From Mytilus trossulus (taxonomy: Eukaryota > Mollusca > Bivalvia > Mytilida > Mytilidae): DNA of 64,000 nt. Location of the stretch: NCBI RefSeq assembly GCF_036588685.1, contig NC_086375.1, positions 52,646,955-52,710,954 on the forward strand, given 5' to 3'. The notes beneath the pieces were generated by a model that was given only the letters and a program-made list of their open reading frames with translations, was not told the origin of the DNA and did not search any database. The position numbers were made by a program, and so were the translations under genes. Position 1 is the stretch's first letter; each line of letters opens with the position of its first letter. Of the stretch, positions 24,346-36,333 are shown in pieces.

Positions 24346-27300
24346 ATGTCAAGACTTTCTATTCTGTGCATTGTGTTCGTACTCTGTTTCCAAGGATCTT
24401 CGTCACAGACACCTAACTGTAAGTTACCCTATAAGATATGAATGTATACGCTTATAACTTATATTAGAAGCAGTCAGGATCCTACTTCGTAAAAATTATC
24501 TCCCCATTACGCCAGTTCATTTTTACAATCGTAGAAACGGAAGCAATTGTAGGGATGACGCGCTACCAATTTTGCTCTTGGAAACCGATAAATATATCCC
24601 CATTGCACCATTACGATCCTTATATGTCAGTTGTATATTTAAAGACAAATGTATCAACTAGCTAATGAGCATAAGTTAATAATCTTGTCTGCATTGATTC
24701 AACTTAAAACTATTGTCTGATCGGTTGTCAGGTGGAATTTTCGAAAATTCATAAACATTTAAAAAAAATTCTAATTAAATATTTTGTCGAAAGGCAGACT
24801 AGATTTTTTTTAGTGTATGAAGACTATAAACTTTAGTTATCACACACAAAAAAATATAATTTTTCGAAGATATGCATTTTCATCATCCAACTTGAAAGAC
24901 TGTCGTCAAGTACTTTCAGTAAACAAGAGGCTCTCAAGAGCCTGAATCGCTCACCTTAATTTTTTTTGGTTAAATCTCTCATCAATGATTATTTTGGCTT
25001 TTCAATTTATTTAAATGTTCTTTGGATCGTCCTATTTTCTTCAAAAGCAAAAAAAAAATCATGTTCTCCTATGTTCTATTTTAGCCATAGGAGCTATGTT
25101 TCTTTACATACAAGGAAATGAAAATTTCAAATTTATACTAGATACTCTGAAACTCATTTAGCCTAAGTTTGGCTGAAATTGATACAGCAGTTTCAAAGGA
25201 GAAGATTTTTTAAAGTAAGTCAACATGATGAACAAATTGTGAAAAAAAGTCTTTAAAGGGCAATAACTCCTTAAGGGGTCAATTGACAATTTTGGTCAAA
25301 TTGACTTATTTGTAGATATTACTTTGCTGAACATTATTGCTGTTTACAGTTTATCTCTATCTATAATAATATTCAAGATAATAACCAAAAACAGCAAAAT
25401 TTCCTTAAAATTACCAATTCAGGGGCAGCAACCCAACAACGGGTTGTCTGATTCATCTGAAAAATTTCAGGGCAGATAGTTCTTGACCTGATAAACAATA
25501 TTAACCCATGTCAGATTTGCTCTAAATGCTTTGGTTTTTGAGTTATAAGCCAAAAACTGCATTTGACCCCTATGTTCTATTTTTTTAGCAATGGCGACCA
25601 TGTTTGTTGATAGATCAAAACTTCGGATACAATTTATAAACTAGATACCCTAAGGAACATTCAGTTAAAGTTTGGAAGTATTTGGCCCAGTAGTTTCAGA
25701 GGAGAAGATTCTTGAAATAGTTTACGACGACAGACGACGGACGACGACGGACGCCAAGTGATGGCATAAGCTCACATGGCCCTTCGGGCCAGGTGAGCTA
25801 AAAAATAGCGATTCGAACACACCTTCTCTGTTTTTGTGACTCATTAGATAGGTATTGCACTTGACCCATATATTTCATCTTTAAGTACTGTGATTTTTTT
25901 TTTGTGTTATAACGTCAACCTGTAGCTTTAATATGTAAAAATGATTGAATCTGAAGCGAGACGATGTATGAAATATTCTTACTTTGTACGATATCAAGAC
26001 AAAATACTGAACTCAAACACGCCCCAACATAAAAAAAAATGCACTCGATTTTCTCTTTTCGATACAATTGCTACCTATTTTTTGGATTTCTTTTCTTCAG
26101 TCACATAATGGAAGGGCAGACACGAAAATTACTGAACTTATAGATTGATATGTTTTCCGTCCGTGGTAATTTTTTCAAAAAAATCGGAGGTTATGCATTT
26201 TTGTCATCCAACTTGAAAGATACCCATGTCGTCGACTTGATATGATCTAATTGTTCTGCTTAACTATGAACTAGATAAATTGAAAACTTATGCAAGTGGT
26301 GTTTTTAGAATAAAACACCTCTTAATTGAGAAGAAAATTGCAATTTTGTTTGATTCTATTCACTTTTAAAAAATTTGTCACTATATAGTAAACAATACAG
26401 TAAACATTTATCGCCTTCTCTAAAAAAGAGCTTTGATTCTTTTGTTCTATTTCAACCTGGTTTCCGACTGAGAAGCAAGTGCTCGTATGACGTAAAGTTT
26501 TACGACAAAGATCATATATGAAGTTCACTTTTCAATTTTTTATCTCTTATCTTGAATAATATAACTAGATGGTAGAAACTACAAATAACAGAAATGATGA
26601 GCAATACAAGTTCTCCATAAAATGCCAATATGTCCGAATCCATTGAATGCCTCCATATAAATGCTCTTGTCCTTGAATGTCAATTTTTGACTAATTTACA
26701 AGTGTTTGCCTATTCATAACAGCGATAAGTAGAAATTGTGAACATCAAAAGACAAAAAGCTTAAAGATCTTCAAAATCAAAAATATGATGATAACTATCA
26801 GACAACTCCTTTTAAGATTTGTTTGACGATGTTTTACTAATTTTCTAGCAATGTTTGCCCTTTATCTAAATTTATAAGGATAGAAACTTTAAACAGCAAA
26901 CTTGGTCACATTTATGTAGTATTTGCTGTTATTACTTTCACTAGGTCAGTATTTGTGCTTTTAAACTATCAATAGCCAGTGCTAATTTTCTGACTTGATT
27001 TAACTATATATTTTCAGTTTATGACTTGTTGTGTAGTTATAATAAAACTAGTGATGCAACTCCAAAATATAAGTGGACTTAATACAGCTTTAGATGAAAA
27101 GATTAGGTCAATTTTGTTGATCACAACCTAGGACAAAAGGGTTGGGGTGGGGTTCCAACTATATGTTCCCATTCTAATGCTTTGATCGTTCAAAAAAAGG
27201 GGGAGGTTCCAACCCCCGGACCCCCCTGGGTCCGCCAATGTGAAGGCTGTTCAAGAAACAAGTCATGAAGCACATTGAAATCGGTTCAATAATAATATGC

Positions 27301-30300
27301 TTTTACAAGTCACTACACAATTACTTCATTTACTTTTTTAGTCAATTATGAAAAACTAGTTTAATCATTTTATAATGAAAAATTCATTAATCATATCAAT
27401 TAATATATAAAATGTATTATTTTGAAATTAGGGTCGAGAATTTTAGAGCATACTGGGGATCTTTCTGGGAATGTTGGTGGCCTGCGTACATGGCCTAGTG
27501 GATCAAACCTTGGAGGTTACCTGCACGGTGATTTAACAAATCCTAATATTATAGACGGTAGGTACAACATGAACTAAGGATAAGAAAACGTATTTATTGT
27601 CGCTGGTTTCTGTGCTGCTATTTGGTGTATTTACTGCAAGGCAAACACACTTAAGTCATTTTAAGAATGAATGTCAGTTACCGTTAGTTTTTTTTTCAAC
27701 AAGGGACAAAATAATACAAAGTACATAATTGCAATCAGATGGCTTCTACATGTGGTTAGATTTGAATAGCATGCATGAAATATTTGTCACTGCTTGGACG
27801 TTAAGCAACCAACAATCTACATGTGGAACAGGATTTGTATGATAACGCATACACATTGTACTCTAATTGATTGTTAAAATGCTTTGGTCATTATATATTG
27901 TACGCTGTATATGTGTAATGAATAATGCTCTTACCATTGAATTTATAAAAGTAAATATCGAATTTGGTAAGGATAAATGTTCATGCAATCCTTTGCAAGT
28001 TATTGGTCGAAAGATAATAAGATCCATTAAAATATAAGTAGAGTTCTATGTAGTTTTCTATATAAAAAAGTATTCATCAACATATGTTGTTATGTACAGG
28101 AGGCGGAATTCGAGGCAGATACCAAACAGATCGGTTTCATTTCGGTGGAGACGCCAATGTGAGACAACCTTATGGTCGTCGACCTTCATATGGTAGGTCA
28201 TACATTTTCATTAAATGAACAATTTTGTATTACTATTGGATCCGTGATGTTTCCACAAGTACGCTGCTTATATGTGATTGTTGTCCTTTCTATAATTTAG
28301 TGACATAAACAAACAAAAAACAATTTCAGACATTTTTTCTCTGTAAATTAAAGTCTTATTTATAATTAAGATTTTGCCTAATGAATATCAAATTTAGTAG
28401 GGACTGCTAAACCACGAAGGTATTAATACAAAACCCCTGACAACGTTCCTGACTGAAGAAATGCAAGCTAGTATGACTTGTGACGGTGTGAAACTATTTT
28501 TACAGTCTCTTTTTTTTTTTTTTTTTATCATTGATAAAACAAAACGAACGTTAAAAAAACGAAAAACAGACAGGTGTAAATATAACAGCACTAAGTAGTA
28601 CCATATCAAAATATGCTGGCCGTTAATGAATAAGCCTTTAATGAAACGTTGTTATCAGTGCATAAAAAAACACCATCTCCATTTCGATCTTGTGCAATTG
28701 ACCAAAGCAAGGTTTGTGGAGAAGCGAATTACTTTGTGCTATTTTTATCACCAAAATTATAAGGTCATATGGATTTACATTAACTGTAAGACATCGTCAA
28801 TTCACTTTAGTGTTCATGCTATCTTATTAGACGGACTTGAATTTGTTCCTTTTTTATATACACTAATAGAAAACACCCGTGATATCGTTGGTCTGTCACT
28901 GAATTAAAGAATATAAATATGCGTAAGCCTTATTTTAGTATTGGTATTGTCATCTAATAAAGTCATTCCGATTATAAGATGAACAGTTTTCTCTGCTTTC
29001 AACATCTTTCTGTTTGAACCCGTCGACCTGGAACTTATCAATTATTGGTATTATTAATTTTATTTGGAAAACAAAAGGGCCTGGAAAGGAGTATGTTTTA
29101 ATCAACAGCATTGTCCTTTATGAGTTAATAAATAAAGTTGAACTCTTTGATTCGCTGTTTTACGTCATTCCGGCTAACAAATTGAAAACTGTACATGCTG
29201 TACCTATACGCCTTATTTTTATTATTCGTATTGTTATCTTAGATAATCATACTGATTAAAATACTACAATCGGGAACAATGTGACAATGATTGAATTTAG
29301 TAGTGCCAACCCTGTGATTACGACCCGTTTATATAGCAAAATCCTAAATACAGCGTTTGGTGGTGCACCTGTCAGATGCGGAACGTAGAGATAAGATAAT
29401 AGGTAACAGGTGAATATACTATTGGTATCGGTATCGGATTCGACACGGAACTTCTTTTTATTGGCAATATTAATTATGTGGAAAACAAAAGGGTCTGAAG
29501 TGGTGTAATTTTTAATCAACAGCATTGTACTCTATTAGTTAAATATAAAGTTGAATTCTTTGATTCTTCGTTTTTACGTGATGACGGCTGACAAATGGGA
29601 CATCGTTATTTTAGTATTATAGATATTGATTGTGGTCTTGACTTTGTTCTTTGGATGTATTTTTAGCAAAATACTTTAAGATTATTTTTTTTTGGATTTA
29701 ATGATGTATGATTTTATTTAATAAGGAGTAGAAGCGTATGGCGGTGCTGATTTCGGAAGAGACAGAAGCTGGAACATAGGAGGAAGAGGATTTGCACGTG
29801 GGCAGTTTGGAAGCAGACCGAATGATTATGGATGTACGTATATATAAAATTCAAAATAGTGTTTAATAAAAACAAATATCAAAAAGATTTTTTTATGATT
29901 GTCAATGAGACATCTATGCACAAGAGACCAAATGACACAGATATCAACAACTATAGGCCACCATACGGTCTTCGTCAATGAGCAAAACCAATACCGCATT
30001 GTCAGCTCTAAAAGACCCTGAAATGACAAATGTAAAACAATTCAAACAAGAAAACTAACGACCTTATTTATGAACATGCAGATGTATACGTTGTGTCTTT
30101 TCTATTTTTAGAAATGTTAAAATATACTGCGATGACTGGCCAGTGTTTTTGTTAGTTGCTGTTCTGCTTTCTATTGTCTGTTTCTTTTTTTCCTTTTGGT
30201 ATACAATTATTAAATTTGTGATTGTATGTTACTACCTTATCAAAATGCATTGCCCATTGTTTGTACTGTCTAAATACAATACAAATACAAAAACTAAAAG

Positions 30301-30478
30301 GGCTAGTAGCTGGGACTAATTTCGATATAAATATACTATTATTACAGTTGGTGTCACTCTCACTAAGAAGTTTGGCAGACGACGTAGATCCATTTCATGC
30401 CTCGTACAGTGCAGTACATTATGTGGACGATCTGCAAGATGTAAGAGAAGATGTTTAGGGCGTACCTGTGCAAATTAA
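24346..30478 (+). CDS. Secreted attacin-like glycine-rich precursor with a cationic six-cysteine C-terminal peptide
   Basis: Coding exons: 24346-24418 (exon from 24336), 27432-27557, 28100-28192, 29726-29833, 30348-30478. All borders are AG/GT and every intron is phase 1, giving 176 residues. Residues 1-20 are a signal peptide (LSILCIVFVLCF core, likely cut before Gln21). Residues 25-142 are Gly-rich with Arg, Tyr and Phe, for example 'GGADFGRDRSWNIGGRGFAR' and the end 'YGFGVTLTKKF'. This pattern, including a body ending in a basic residue plus Phe, resembles the insect attacin C-terminal beta-barrel domain; the match is by eye. Residues 143-147 (GRRRR) form a furin-type site. Residues 148-176 hold six Cys (151, 155, 159, 165, 169, 174; spacing C-X3-C-X3-C-X5-C-X3-C-X4-C) with about seven basic residues; the body has no Cys. 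Predicted role: haemolymph or haemocyte antimicrobial effector (inference). The start at 24346 was chosen because it alone gives a signal peptide. Confidence 0.72.
24922..25800 (-). mobile_element. Helentron-like non-autonomous element, short copy (reverse orientation)
   Basis: Its minus strand starts 'TAGCTCACCTGGCCCGAAGG' (a perfect hairpin GCTCACcTGGCCC/GGGCCAtGTGAGC) followed by a CGTCGT-rich tract. It ends with GAGGCTCT/AGAGCC, another hairpin. The interior matches one core unit and part of another of the 52529-54180 element. It has no coding capacity and lies in an intron of the attacin-like gene. Confidence 0.75.
25801..27120. other. Intronic sequence of the attacin-like gene
   Basis: AT-rich, no exon supported in either strand. 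A diverged echo of 24865-24905 ('ATGCATTTT...CATCCAACTTGAAAGA') recurs at 26192-26220, a short direct repeat. Confidence 0.4.
27125..27245. repeat. GGGTTCCAACC-rich dispersed repeat
   Basis: G-rich phrases (GGGTTGGGGTGGGGTTCC) run to CCCCTGGGTCCGCC. A related segment in reverse orientation is at 35876-36015 ('AGTTGGACCCCCC', 'GGGTTGGGACCCCC'). It stands out against the AT-rich intron and resembles MITE-type repeats with a GGCGGACC terminus. Confidence 0.5.
29889..30065 (+). repeat. Dispersed repeat family B, fuller copy
   Basis: It runs from 'TTTATGATTGTCAATGAGAC' through 'CAAATGACACAGATATCAAC', 'TATAGGCCACCATACGGTCT' and 'AATGAGCAAAACCAATACCG' to 'AAACTAACGACCTTA'. It sits in the last intron of the attacin-like gene. 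SINE-like in size; no pol III boxes verified. Confidence 0.6.
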
Positions 30479-30494
30479 AAAGATTTTAGAACAT

Positions 30495-30500
30495 ATTAAA
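30495..30500 (+). promoter_or_regulatory. Candidate poly(A) signal of the attacin-like gene
   Basis: ATTAAA, the commonest variant signal, lies 17 nt after the TAA stop. A compact 3' UTR would be usual for small secreted peptides. No downstream GU-rich element was confirmed. Confidence 0.35.
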
Positions 30501-31049
30501 TTTACTATTTTTTCTACATACAATATAAATAATGGAATACGTTTTCAAAATAGTACAAGATTTATACAAAATTAAAATCATATACAAGTATGAAATACAT
30601 GTTTACTTATAAATTTGCCACTTGACGTTTAGAAAACAACACCCATTCAATCATATGGATGGCATTGGTTTTATTGCTGAAATGTATTCCAAACCTCAGA
30701 CATCCTTGGAGTTTTTTTTTCATATTCAAGATGTAGTTTTTAGCTTAAATAAGGTCGTTGGTTTTCTGTTTTGAATTGTTAAACATCTTTCATGCAGGTG
30801 CCTCACGGGAGGATTATGTGTGTCCTTGGCATTCATACCAACAATATACTGGTATATATGTATACATTATTTAAACCTCTAAATGACTATGAGTCTATAC
30901 AAAAAATCCAAGTTGAAATAATGTATGTGTTAACTTCGTTAGCATTGAACTATCATAGACTTATTATTTGCTATCTTTGTGAATCTGACAAAAGTATTGA
31001 GAAAGATCCATGCTCTCTGCCTGTTAAAGAACCATTACAAAAATACTGT
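30501..31049. other. Non-coding interval
   Basis: Holds the rest of the attacin-like 3' UTR and AT-rich sequence. The open frame at 30792-31112 runs into dispersed repeat family C and is not considered a gene. Confidence 0.4.
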
Positions 31050-31255
31050 AGGGTCCGTAGATGGACTGTTAAACCCCTAGTTTTTGGTGGGGTTGTGTTG
31101 TTTTTTCTTTAGTTTTCTGTGTTGTGTCATGTGTACTATTGTTTATCTGTTTGTCTTTTTCTTTTTTAGCCATGGCGTTGTCAGTTTATTTTCGATTTAT
31201 GAGTTTGACTGTCCCTTTTGGTATCTTTCGTCCCTCGTTTACAGCATTTCTTATT
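31050..31255 (+). repeat. Dispersed repeat family C
   Basis: It contains 'TTTTTAGCCATGGCGTTGTC', 'AGTTTATTTTCGATTTATGA' and 'TTGACTGTCCCTTTTGGTAT'. I recognise this from general familiarity as a common mussel repeat. The pyrimidine-rich part creates a misleading hydrophobic open frame. Confidence 0.55.
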
Positions 31256-31659
31256 CTGTCCTTGCATATCTCGCCCACCTATTAGATTGATGGTCATTTA
31301 TTATACCCCACAATACGCATGAAATATTTTCTACTGAACATTACGCAAACAATCAATCATATCGATCATATCCCATCCTAAATCGTCCTAAACACAAGGC
31401 AGTATTCATTCGAAGCAGCAAATAAAGGCAACAGTAGTATACCGCTGTTCGAGATACATAATTCGATGTTAGAAAAAAAAAATACTGCCTTAACTCCAAT
31501 TTAAAAGGAGCGAGATCGAGTCCTTCGACAGAACAAGTGTCTCATGCCATGTATCATGCAACTGACGCACCTCCCATGTAAACATTTCATTATATGAAAT
31601 TAATACACAATCAGTAAACTTACAGATCAAACGACTGATAACTGTGAGATTAAATAGAT

Positions 31660-31800
31660 ATAGGAAGATGTGGTGTCAGCGCCAATGATACAAGTCTCCA
31701 TCATAATAACAATTTAAAAGGTAAACAATTATAGGTCAATGTACGGCCTTCGACAAAAGACTTAAAGACCGCAAAATATATAACTTGTAAGCTCAGATAC
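31660..31800 (+). repeat. Dispersed repeat family B, diverged copy
   Basis: It begins 'AAGATGTGGTGTCAGCGCCA' and includes 'ATTATAGGTCAATGTACGGC' and 'CTTCGACAAAAG', matching the middle of the 29889 copy. Confidence 0.5.
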
Positions 31801-31924
31801 GTCATCGTATATGTCAAACCAATTCGTGATGGTGACCGTAAAACTTGTGTACTTTCGAAATGGTGGTTCTTCCTAACAACCCTGACAGTGTATGTTTGGT
31901 TAAGAGTTCTGCCCTGTTAATGAA

Positions 31925-32035
31925 GTCCATATGGAGTGGGCCAGCATGTATGTTATTTTACAATTGATTTTGGACTTTCCCTTTGAATTTTCCTCGGAAT
32001 TCAGTATTTTTGTGTTTTTACTTTTTATGTTACAA
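31925..32035 (-). repeat. Dispersed repeat family A, fragment
   Basis: The minus strand carries 'CTGAATTCCGAGGAAAATTC', the diagnostic start of family A. The rest is diverged or missing. Confidence 0.5.
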
Positions 32036-32689
32036 TTGTGCATGGTATGTTAATGGCATACGATGAATTGAACCTACATGTTTGCAACTATAAATGAACT
32101 GACAATGGGAAATTAAAATCGTCATTATTATCATAGATCATACTTTGAAATCTGTTTCAATTTAGGAAAAAGACCCAGATTTGTAGTTAACTTCAGTAGT
32201 ATCATAATGGCAGGTTAACTGGGATATATGAGATCCAAGTAAACTCTGAAATATGTACTATTGGGTGACAGGATATCATTAATATATCTGAACGTGAAGT
32301 CAAAGATCTTTTTTGTCTTTGAAGGAAGGGATTGTATGTATTCTTCTTAAATTCTAAATACAAAAACAAGTCGGTCTGTATAAGAGTCGTAATAATGTAT
32401 CCTGGTAGGATGACATGACTTTATGCGACCTGTTTCACTTTGAACTGATACATTGCAATTCAATTCAGTGTGACGGTCTGATACAATATATATAGCGTTT
32501 ACTTGCTCTCTTCTTGATATGCATGTACCAGCAAATAGATCAACACTCAAAGTATTTAGAGACTACTTGAACAAAAATATACTATACAATTGATCTTTAA
32601 ACTGTTTCGACGATTTGGAATAGTTTCCTTATGAAGGCAAGTTATTCCATATTTATGCAGTTTTATAATTCATACAATTGGTTTTTGGT

Positions 32690-33430
32690 TTTGGAAGGTG
32701 TAATTGGTATTGATGTTAATTTTTAACATTTACATATTCATTTTTTCCTTCCAAATAATCAGGTGTCAATTCAGTAAAAGATTTAAATACCATAAAAGCC
32801 TTCTTATATTTAACCTTCTCAAAATATCAATTCATTTCAAACAAGAAAACAGTAATGATGATCTTGTTAAGAAGCCAGCTTCTAAAATAGCCCATGCTGA
32901 CCTTTTAAAATTTATCTTTAAAAACAATTTCAATCACAGACAAGAAGCAATTTACTTCCATATTTTTGCACCAGAGCACATTAATGTTTTCAACGTAAAA
33001 AATTAGTTGTATATATAGGCAGGTGTAAATTTGTATTGTAAATAAAACAAAAACTGATACATTTTAACATTTACATATTGAAAATTTCCTTCTAAATAAG
33101 GAATTGTCAGTTTATTTAAAAATTTGAATAACATCATTGCTTTCTAAAATCTTAATTCTCTCTCCATCATGATTTTTGTCATTTTTTAAGGATGATGATG
33201 ATCGTATTATAACAATTTATGAAATAACATATTATTTGTTCAAATATCATAATTCTCTCTCAATTATGCTTAATTAGTAATGATGATGGTCTTATAATAT
33301 CATTTTATAAAATAAAATATTGTTCTAACATCATTATTCTCATTCAATGTTGATAATTTAAAAGCTATTAATTTGTAATGATGATGGTCTTATTATCTCA
33401 TTTTATATAGCCCTTGTTGACCTCTTCACT
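32690..33430. repeat. Decayed long-period tandem repeats, left end of the duplicated region
   Basis: Phrases such as 'AACATTTACATATT', 'TTCCTTC.AAATAA' and 'TAATGATGATGGTCTTAT' recur two to three times. Counterparts are seen at 35520-35700 and 45545-45760. The open frame at 32704-33006 is a product of this repeat, with no coding signs. Confidence 0.55.
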
Positions 33431-34489
33431 AATTAGTCCAACTGCAAATATATCTATACAAAAAAAGAAAACAAACCATTTCCATCATTTCAAAAAGGTT
33501 AGGATGTATAAACCCGACGAAGTGTAATTTGTCTAATATATCTATTCAGATACAGTTACCGAAAGGTACAGCATTAATGAATTAAGTCGCATTGATTGAT
33601 GTTATACAGGATGGAAAGTGTACAGGAGGCTCAAATCCATGTTATATACACAGATAATCCATTATTGTAAACCACATACTGACATCGTATACCACATATG
33701 GTGTTCGTTACAGATTCAATGATTTGACTATAACTTTACCAATAACACTCTTTAAACTGTTACGGCATTCGCCAATGAAATATATAACATTTAAATGTTT
33801 GGTTTTTTTCTTGAAGGACGAGAATATTATACGGTCATATGAAGTTAAAAAAATATTGAAACGAGTCTATCCTATAAAAAATATCATTAAATGATCATAA
33901 ACATATATAATGATGTACTCTTATCATTTCAATTCAAAATGTCTGTTGACGTCATTTACATGTTGCAATTGACACATTTCACCTTGAATGTCCATTTTGC
34001 ACGTTCGTTATCGCAATTATATATGAGTCAAGGCCTTGCTAGAAAAAATAATACATCACGATTTATAAACATCTAACATCTACGCATACAACATATTGTT
34101 GTCCTAATATTCTTTAGAGTAAGACTTAACTTGGCTCATTTCTTAATATAAAATACAGCTTGTCTCAAAAGGAGGCAAATAAAAAAAATGAAAACTTAAA
34201 TTTGGCTGACAAAAGTCTTGTTAACACGTAGAAAACATTATATGTAAAGGAAAATTACACTTTTGATTTTCAATTTCATGGAGCAAAAGGTAGCCTAATT
34301 ATATCTTCTTCTTTCGCCTGTAGAAACACATGCCCCTTGAACATAAACGGTCCATACGGGACCAGAACATAAAATAAGATTTATCATTATGTGTGAGAGG
34401 GCATCCAGTCATATCTGTATACACGCGAGCCTTGATACATTATATAAGAGGAAAGAAGATATATAGATAACTATAAAACAGGCGAAAAA

Positions 34490-34865
34490 AAATACAGACA
34501 ACATCATGATAAGAGATAAAAAGACAAACACAAAAAAATCATGTTACGAAATAAAAAGACAAACAAACAACATCATGTTAAAAGATTAAAAGACATAAAA
34601 ACAACATCATGGCAAGAAAAAGACATGCAAACAACGCCATGGCAAGAAAAAGACATACATACAACATCATGGCAAGAAAACAACATACAGACAACATCAT
34701 GACAAAAAAACGACATACAAACAACACCATGGCAAAAAAAGAAATACAGACAACATCATGGCAAGAAAAAAAGACATATACAGACAGCATCTTGACAAGA
34801 AAAAAACATACAGACAACATCATGGCAAGAAAAAGAAATACAGACAACATCGTGGCAAGAAAAAG
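34490..34865. repeat. 30-bp minisatellite, array 1
   Basis: About twelve copies of a unit built on CATGGCAAGAAAAAGACATA plus CAGACAACAT, increasingly diverged toward the left. Because 30 is divisible by three the array stays open on both strands (MARKRHTDNI-type 10-residue repeats). The same unit forms array 2 at 38275-38820. Confidence 0.9.
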
Positions 34866-35875
34866 AATTCTATTTCAACTATTTGTTATATTTACTTCTG
34901 ATGCCGTTATTCAGTTTGTGCACCAGAGAAAATTAGTGTTGTATATCCTATCGTAGTCTAAAATCGGTCATCTAGTTGGTTCGTTCGGTATTTGTGCTTG
35001 AACATAACACACTGTGAAACTACCCATTGGCGTCACTACGTTACTTCTAGCGTAGAAAATTATTGCAGAAAACTTTTTTTCTACTCTTAACAATAAAAAA
35101 AACCATGTCTACAGGTAAGTTGTCAGTGTTATTGTCAAGTATTGCTCAAACATGCCATTTTTCTAATGGCCGTTTCAATCACGACTTCCGAATGTCTAAA
35201 AACATTCTAGAACTTAAATAATAAACATTAGGCATTGTTTTTGTCTGCAGGTTTAAATTTGTATTGTTGTTGATTTGTGACACTTTTCCTTTATAATAAG
35301 ACGGTGCCAATTCATTTAAAGAAACTAATAACATTATAGCTTGCTGATATTTAACCTTTTTCAATGGATCAATTCATTTTAGACTATTAATAAGTAATGG
35401 GGATCTTGTTAACACATCACCATGCTGACAGTTGAACATTTATCTTTTAAAAACAGCTTCAAAGATGAGGACAATTTTACTTCCTAATTTGTGCAAATTT
35501 TCTTCGTAAAATTGAATTTCTTTAGGTGTAAATTTGTGTTGTAAATAAAACCAAACTGATAATTTGAAACTTAGCATGGTGAAAAGTTCCATATAAATGA
35601 ATAAGTGATATTTCATTTGAAATAATAGCTTGCTGATATTTAACCTTTTTTTCAAATCATCGTTCCGTTTTATACTATTGAACATGCAGTGATTATAATC
35701 TAGTTAACGCATCACCCTCTTCATCAGCCAAAGGTGTCATTTTTAGCAATTATATATATCTTTGAAAACAATTTCAAAGGTAAGGCTCTTACTTCCTAGT
35801 TTTTTTCACAAGAGTACATCAATATTTTCTTTGTAAAATTGGATTTGTTATGGCAAGTGTAAATTTGTGTTGCGG

Positions 35876-36015
35876 ATCCATGGGGAGGGTTCCGGGGTTG
35901 AACCCACCTGTTTTGGGATAATCAATGCATTTGAATGGGAATATATAGTTGGACCCCCCTTTTTTTGTCCTGGGTTGGGACCCCCTTTATTTTAAACGAC
36001 TGGGTCCACCCCTTG
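35876..36015. repeat. G/C-run dispersed repeat inserted in duplication copy A
   Basis: Starts 'GGATCCATGGGGAGGG', ends 'CTGGGTCCACCCC'; related to 27125-27245 in opposite orientation and absent from the matching part of copy B, so it was inserted after the duplication or lost there. Confidence 0.5.
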
Positions 36016-36309
36016 TCCTTCTAAATGAGGAAGTACCATTCCAAATAATGATTTGAAAAACAGAATAGCTTTCGGGTATCTTATTTCTCTCTTTCAATAC
36101 TTCTCAGTTTCAAAAATATTAATTAGTAAAAATGAATGTGTTATTTTTATACCGGCTTTTCAAAAAGCCTACGCGTCTTGCGTAAATACCAAATTTAAAC
36201 CTGGTATTTATGATGAGTTTATTTCCAACCTTTTAGCTATACAAAACAATTTCCATTACCATTTTAAAAAGATGGGAATGTATAGACCTGACAAAGTTGG
36301 ATTTGTCTA

Positions 36310-36333
36310 ATATATATATATATATATATATAT
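36310..36333. repeat. (TA)n microsatellite
   Basis: About eleven TA dinucleotides; the matching place in copy B (about 45940-45950) has only TATATATG. Confidence 0.9.

Noticed and set aside
30222..30458. 78-codon frame overlapping the last attacin-like exon
   Set aside because: It is in the wrong frame; phase continuity from four upstream exons gives the frame ending at the TAA of 30476-30478, which contains the six-cysteine tail.
31084..31290. 68-codon hydrophobic frame (FFFSFLCCVMCTIVYLFVFF)
   Set aside because: It lies in dispersed repeat family C, whose pyrimidine-rich stretch produces such frames wherever it occurs.
32704..33006. 100-codon plus-strand frame
   Set aside because: It falls in decayed long-period repeats whose sister copies at 35.5 and 45.6 kb are not open in this frame.
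34578..34956. Open frames on both strands with 10-residue repeats (MARKRHTDNI / CHDVVCMSFS)
   Set aside because: Both come from the 30-bp minisatellite; overlap on both strands and lack of any splice or start context argue against coding.
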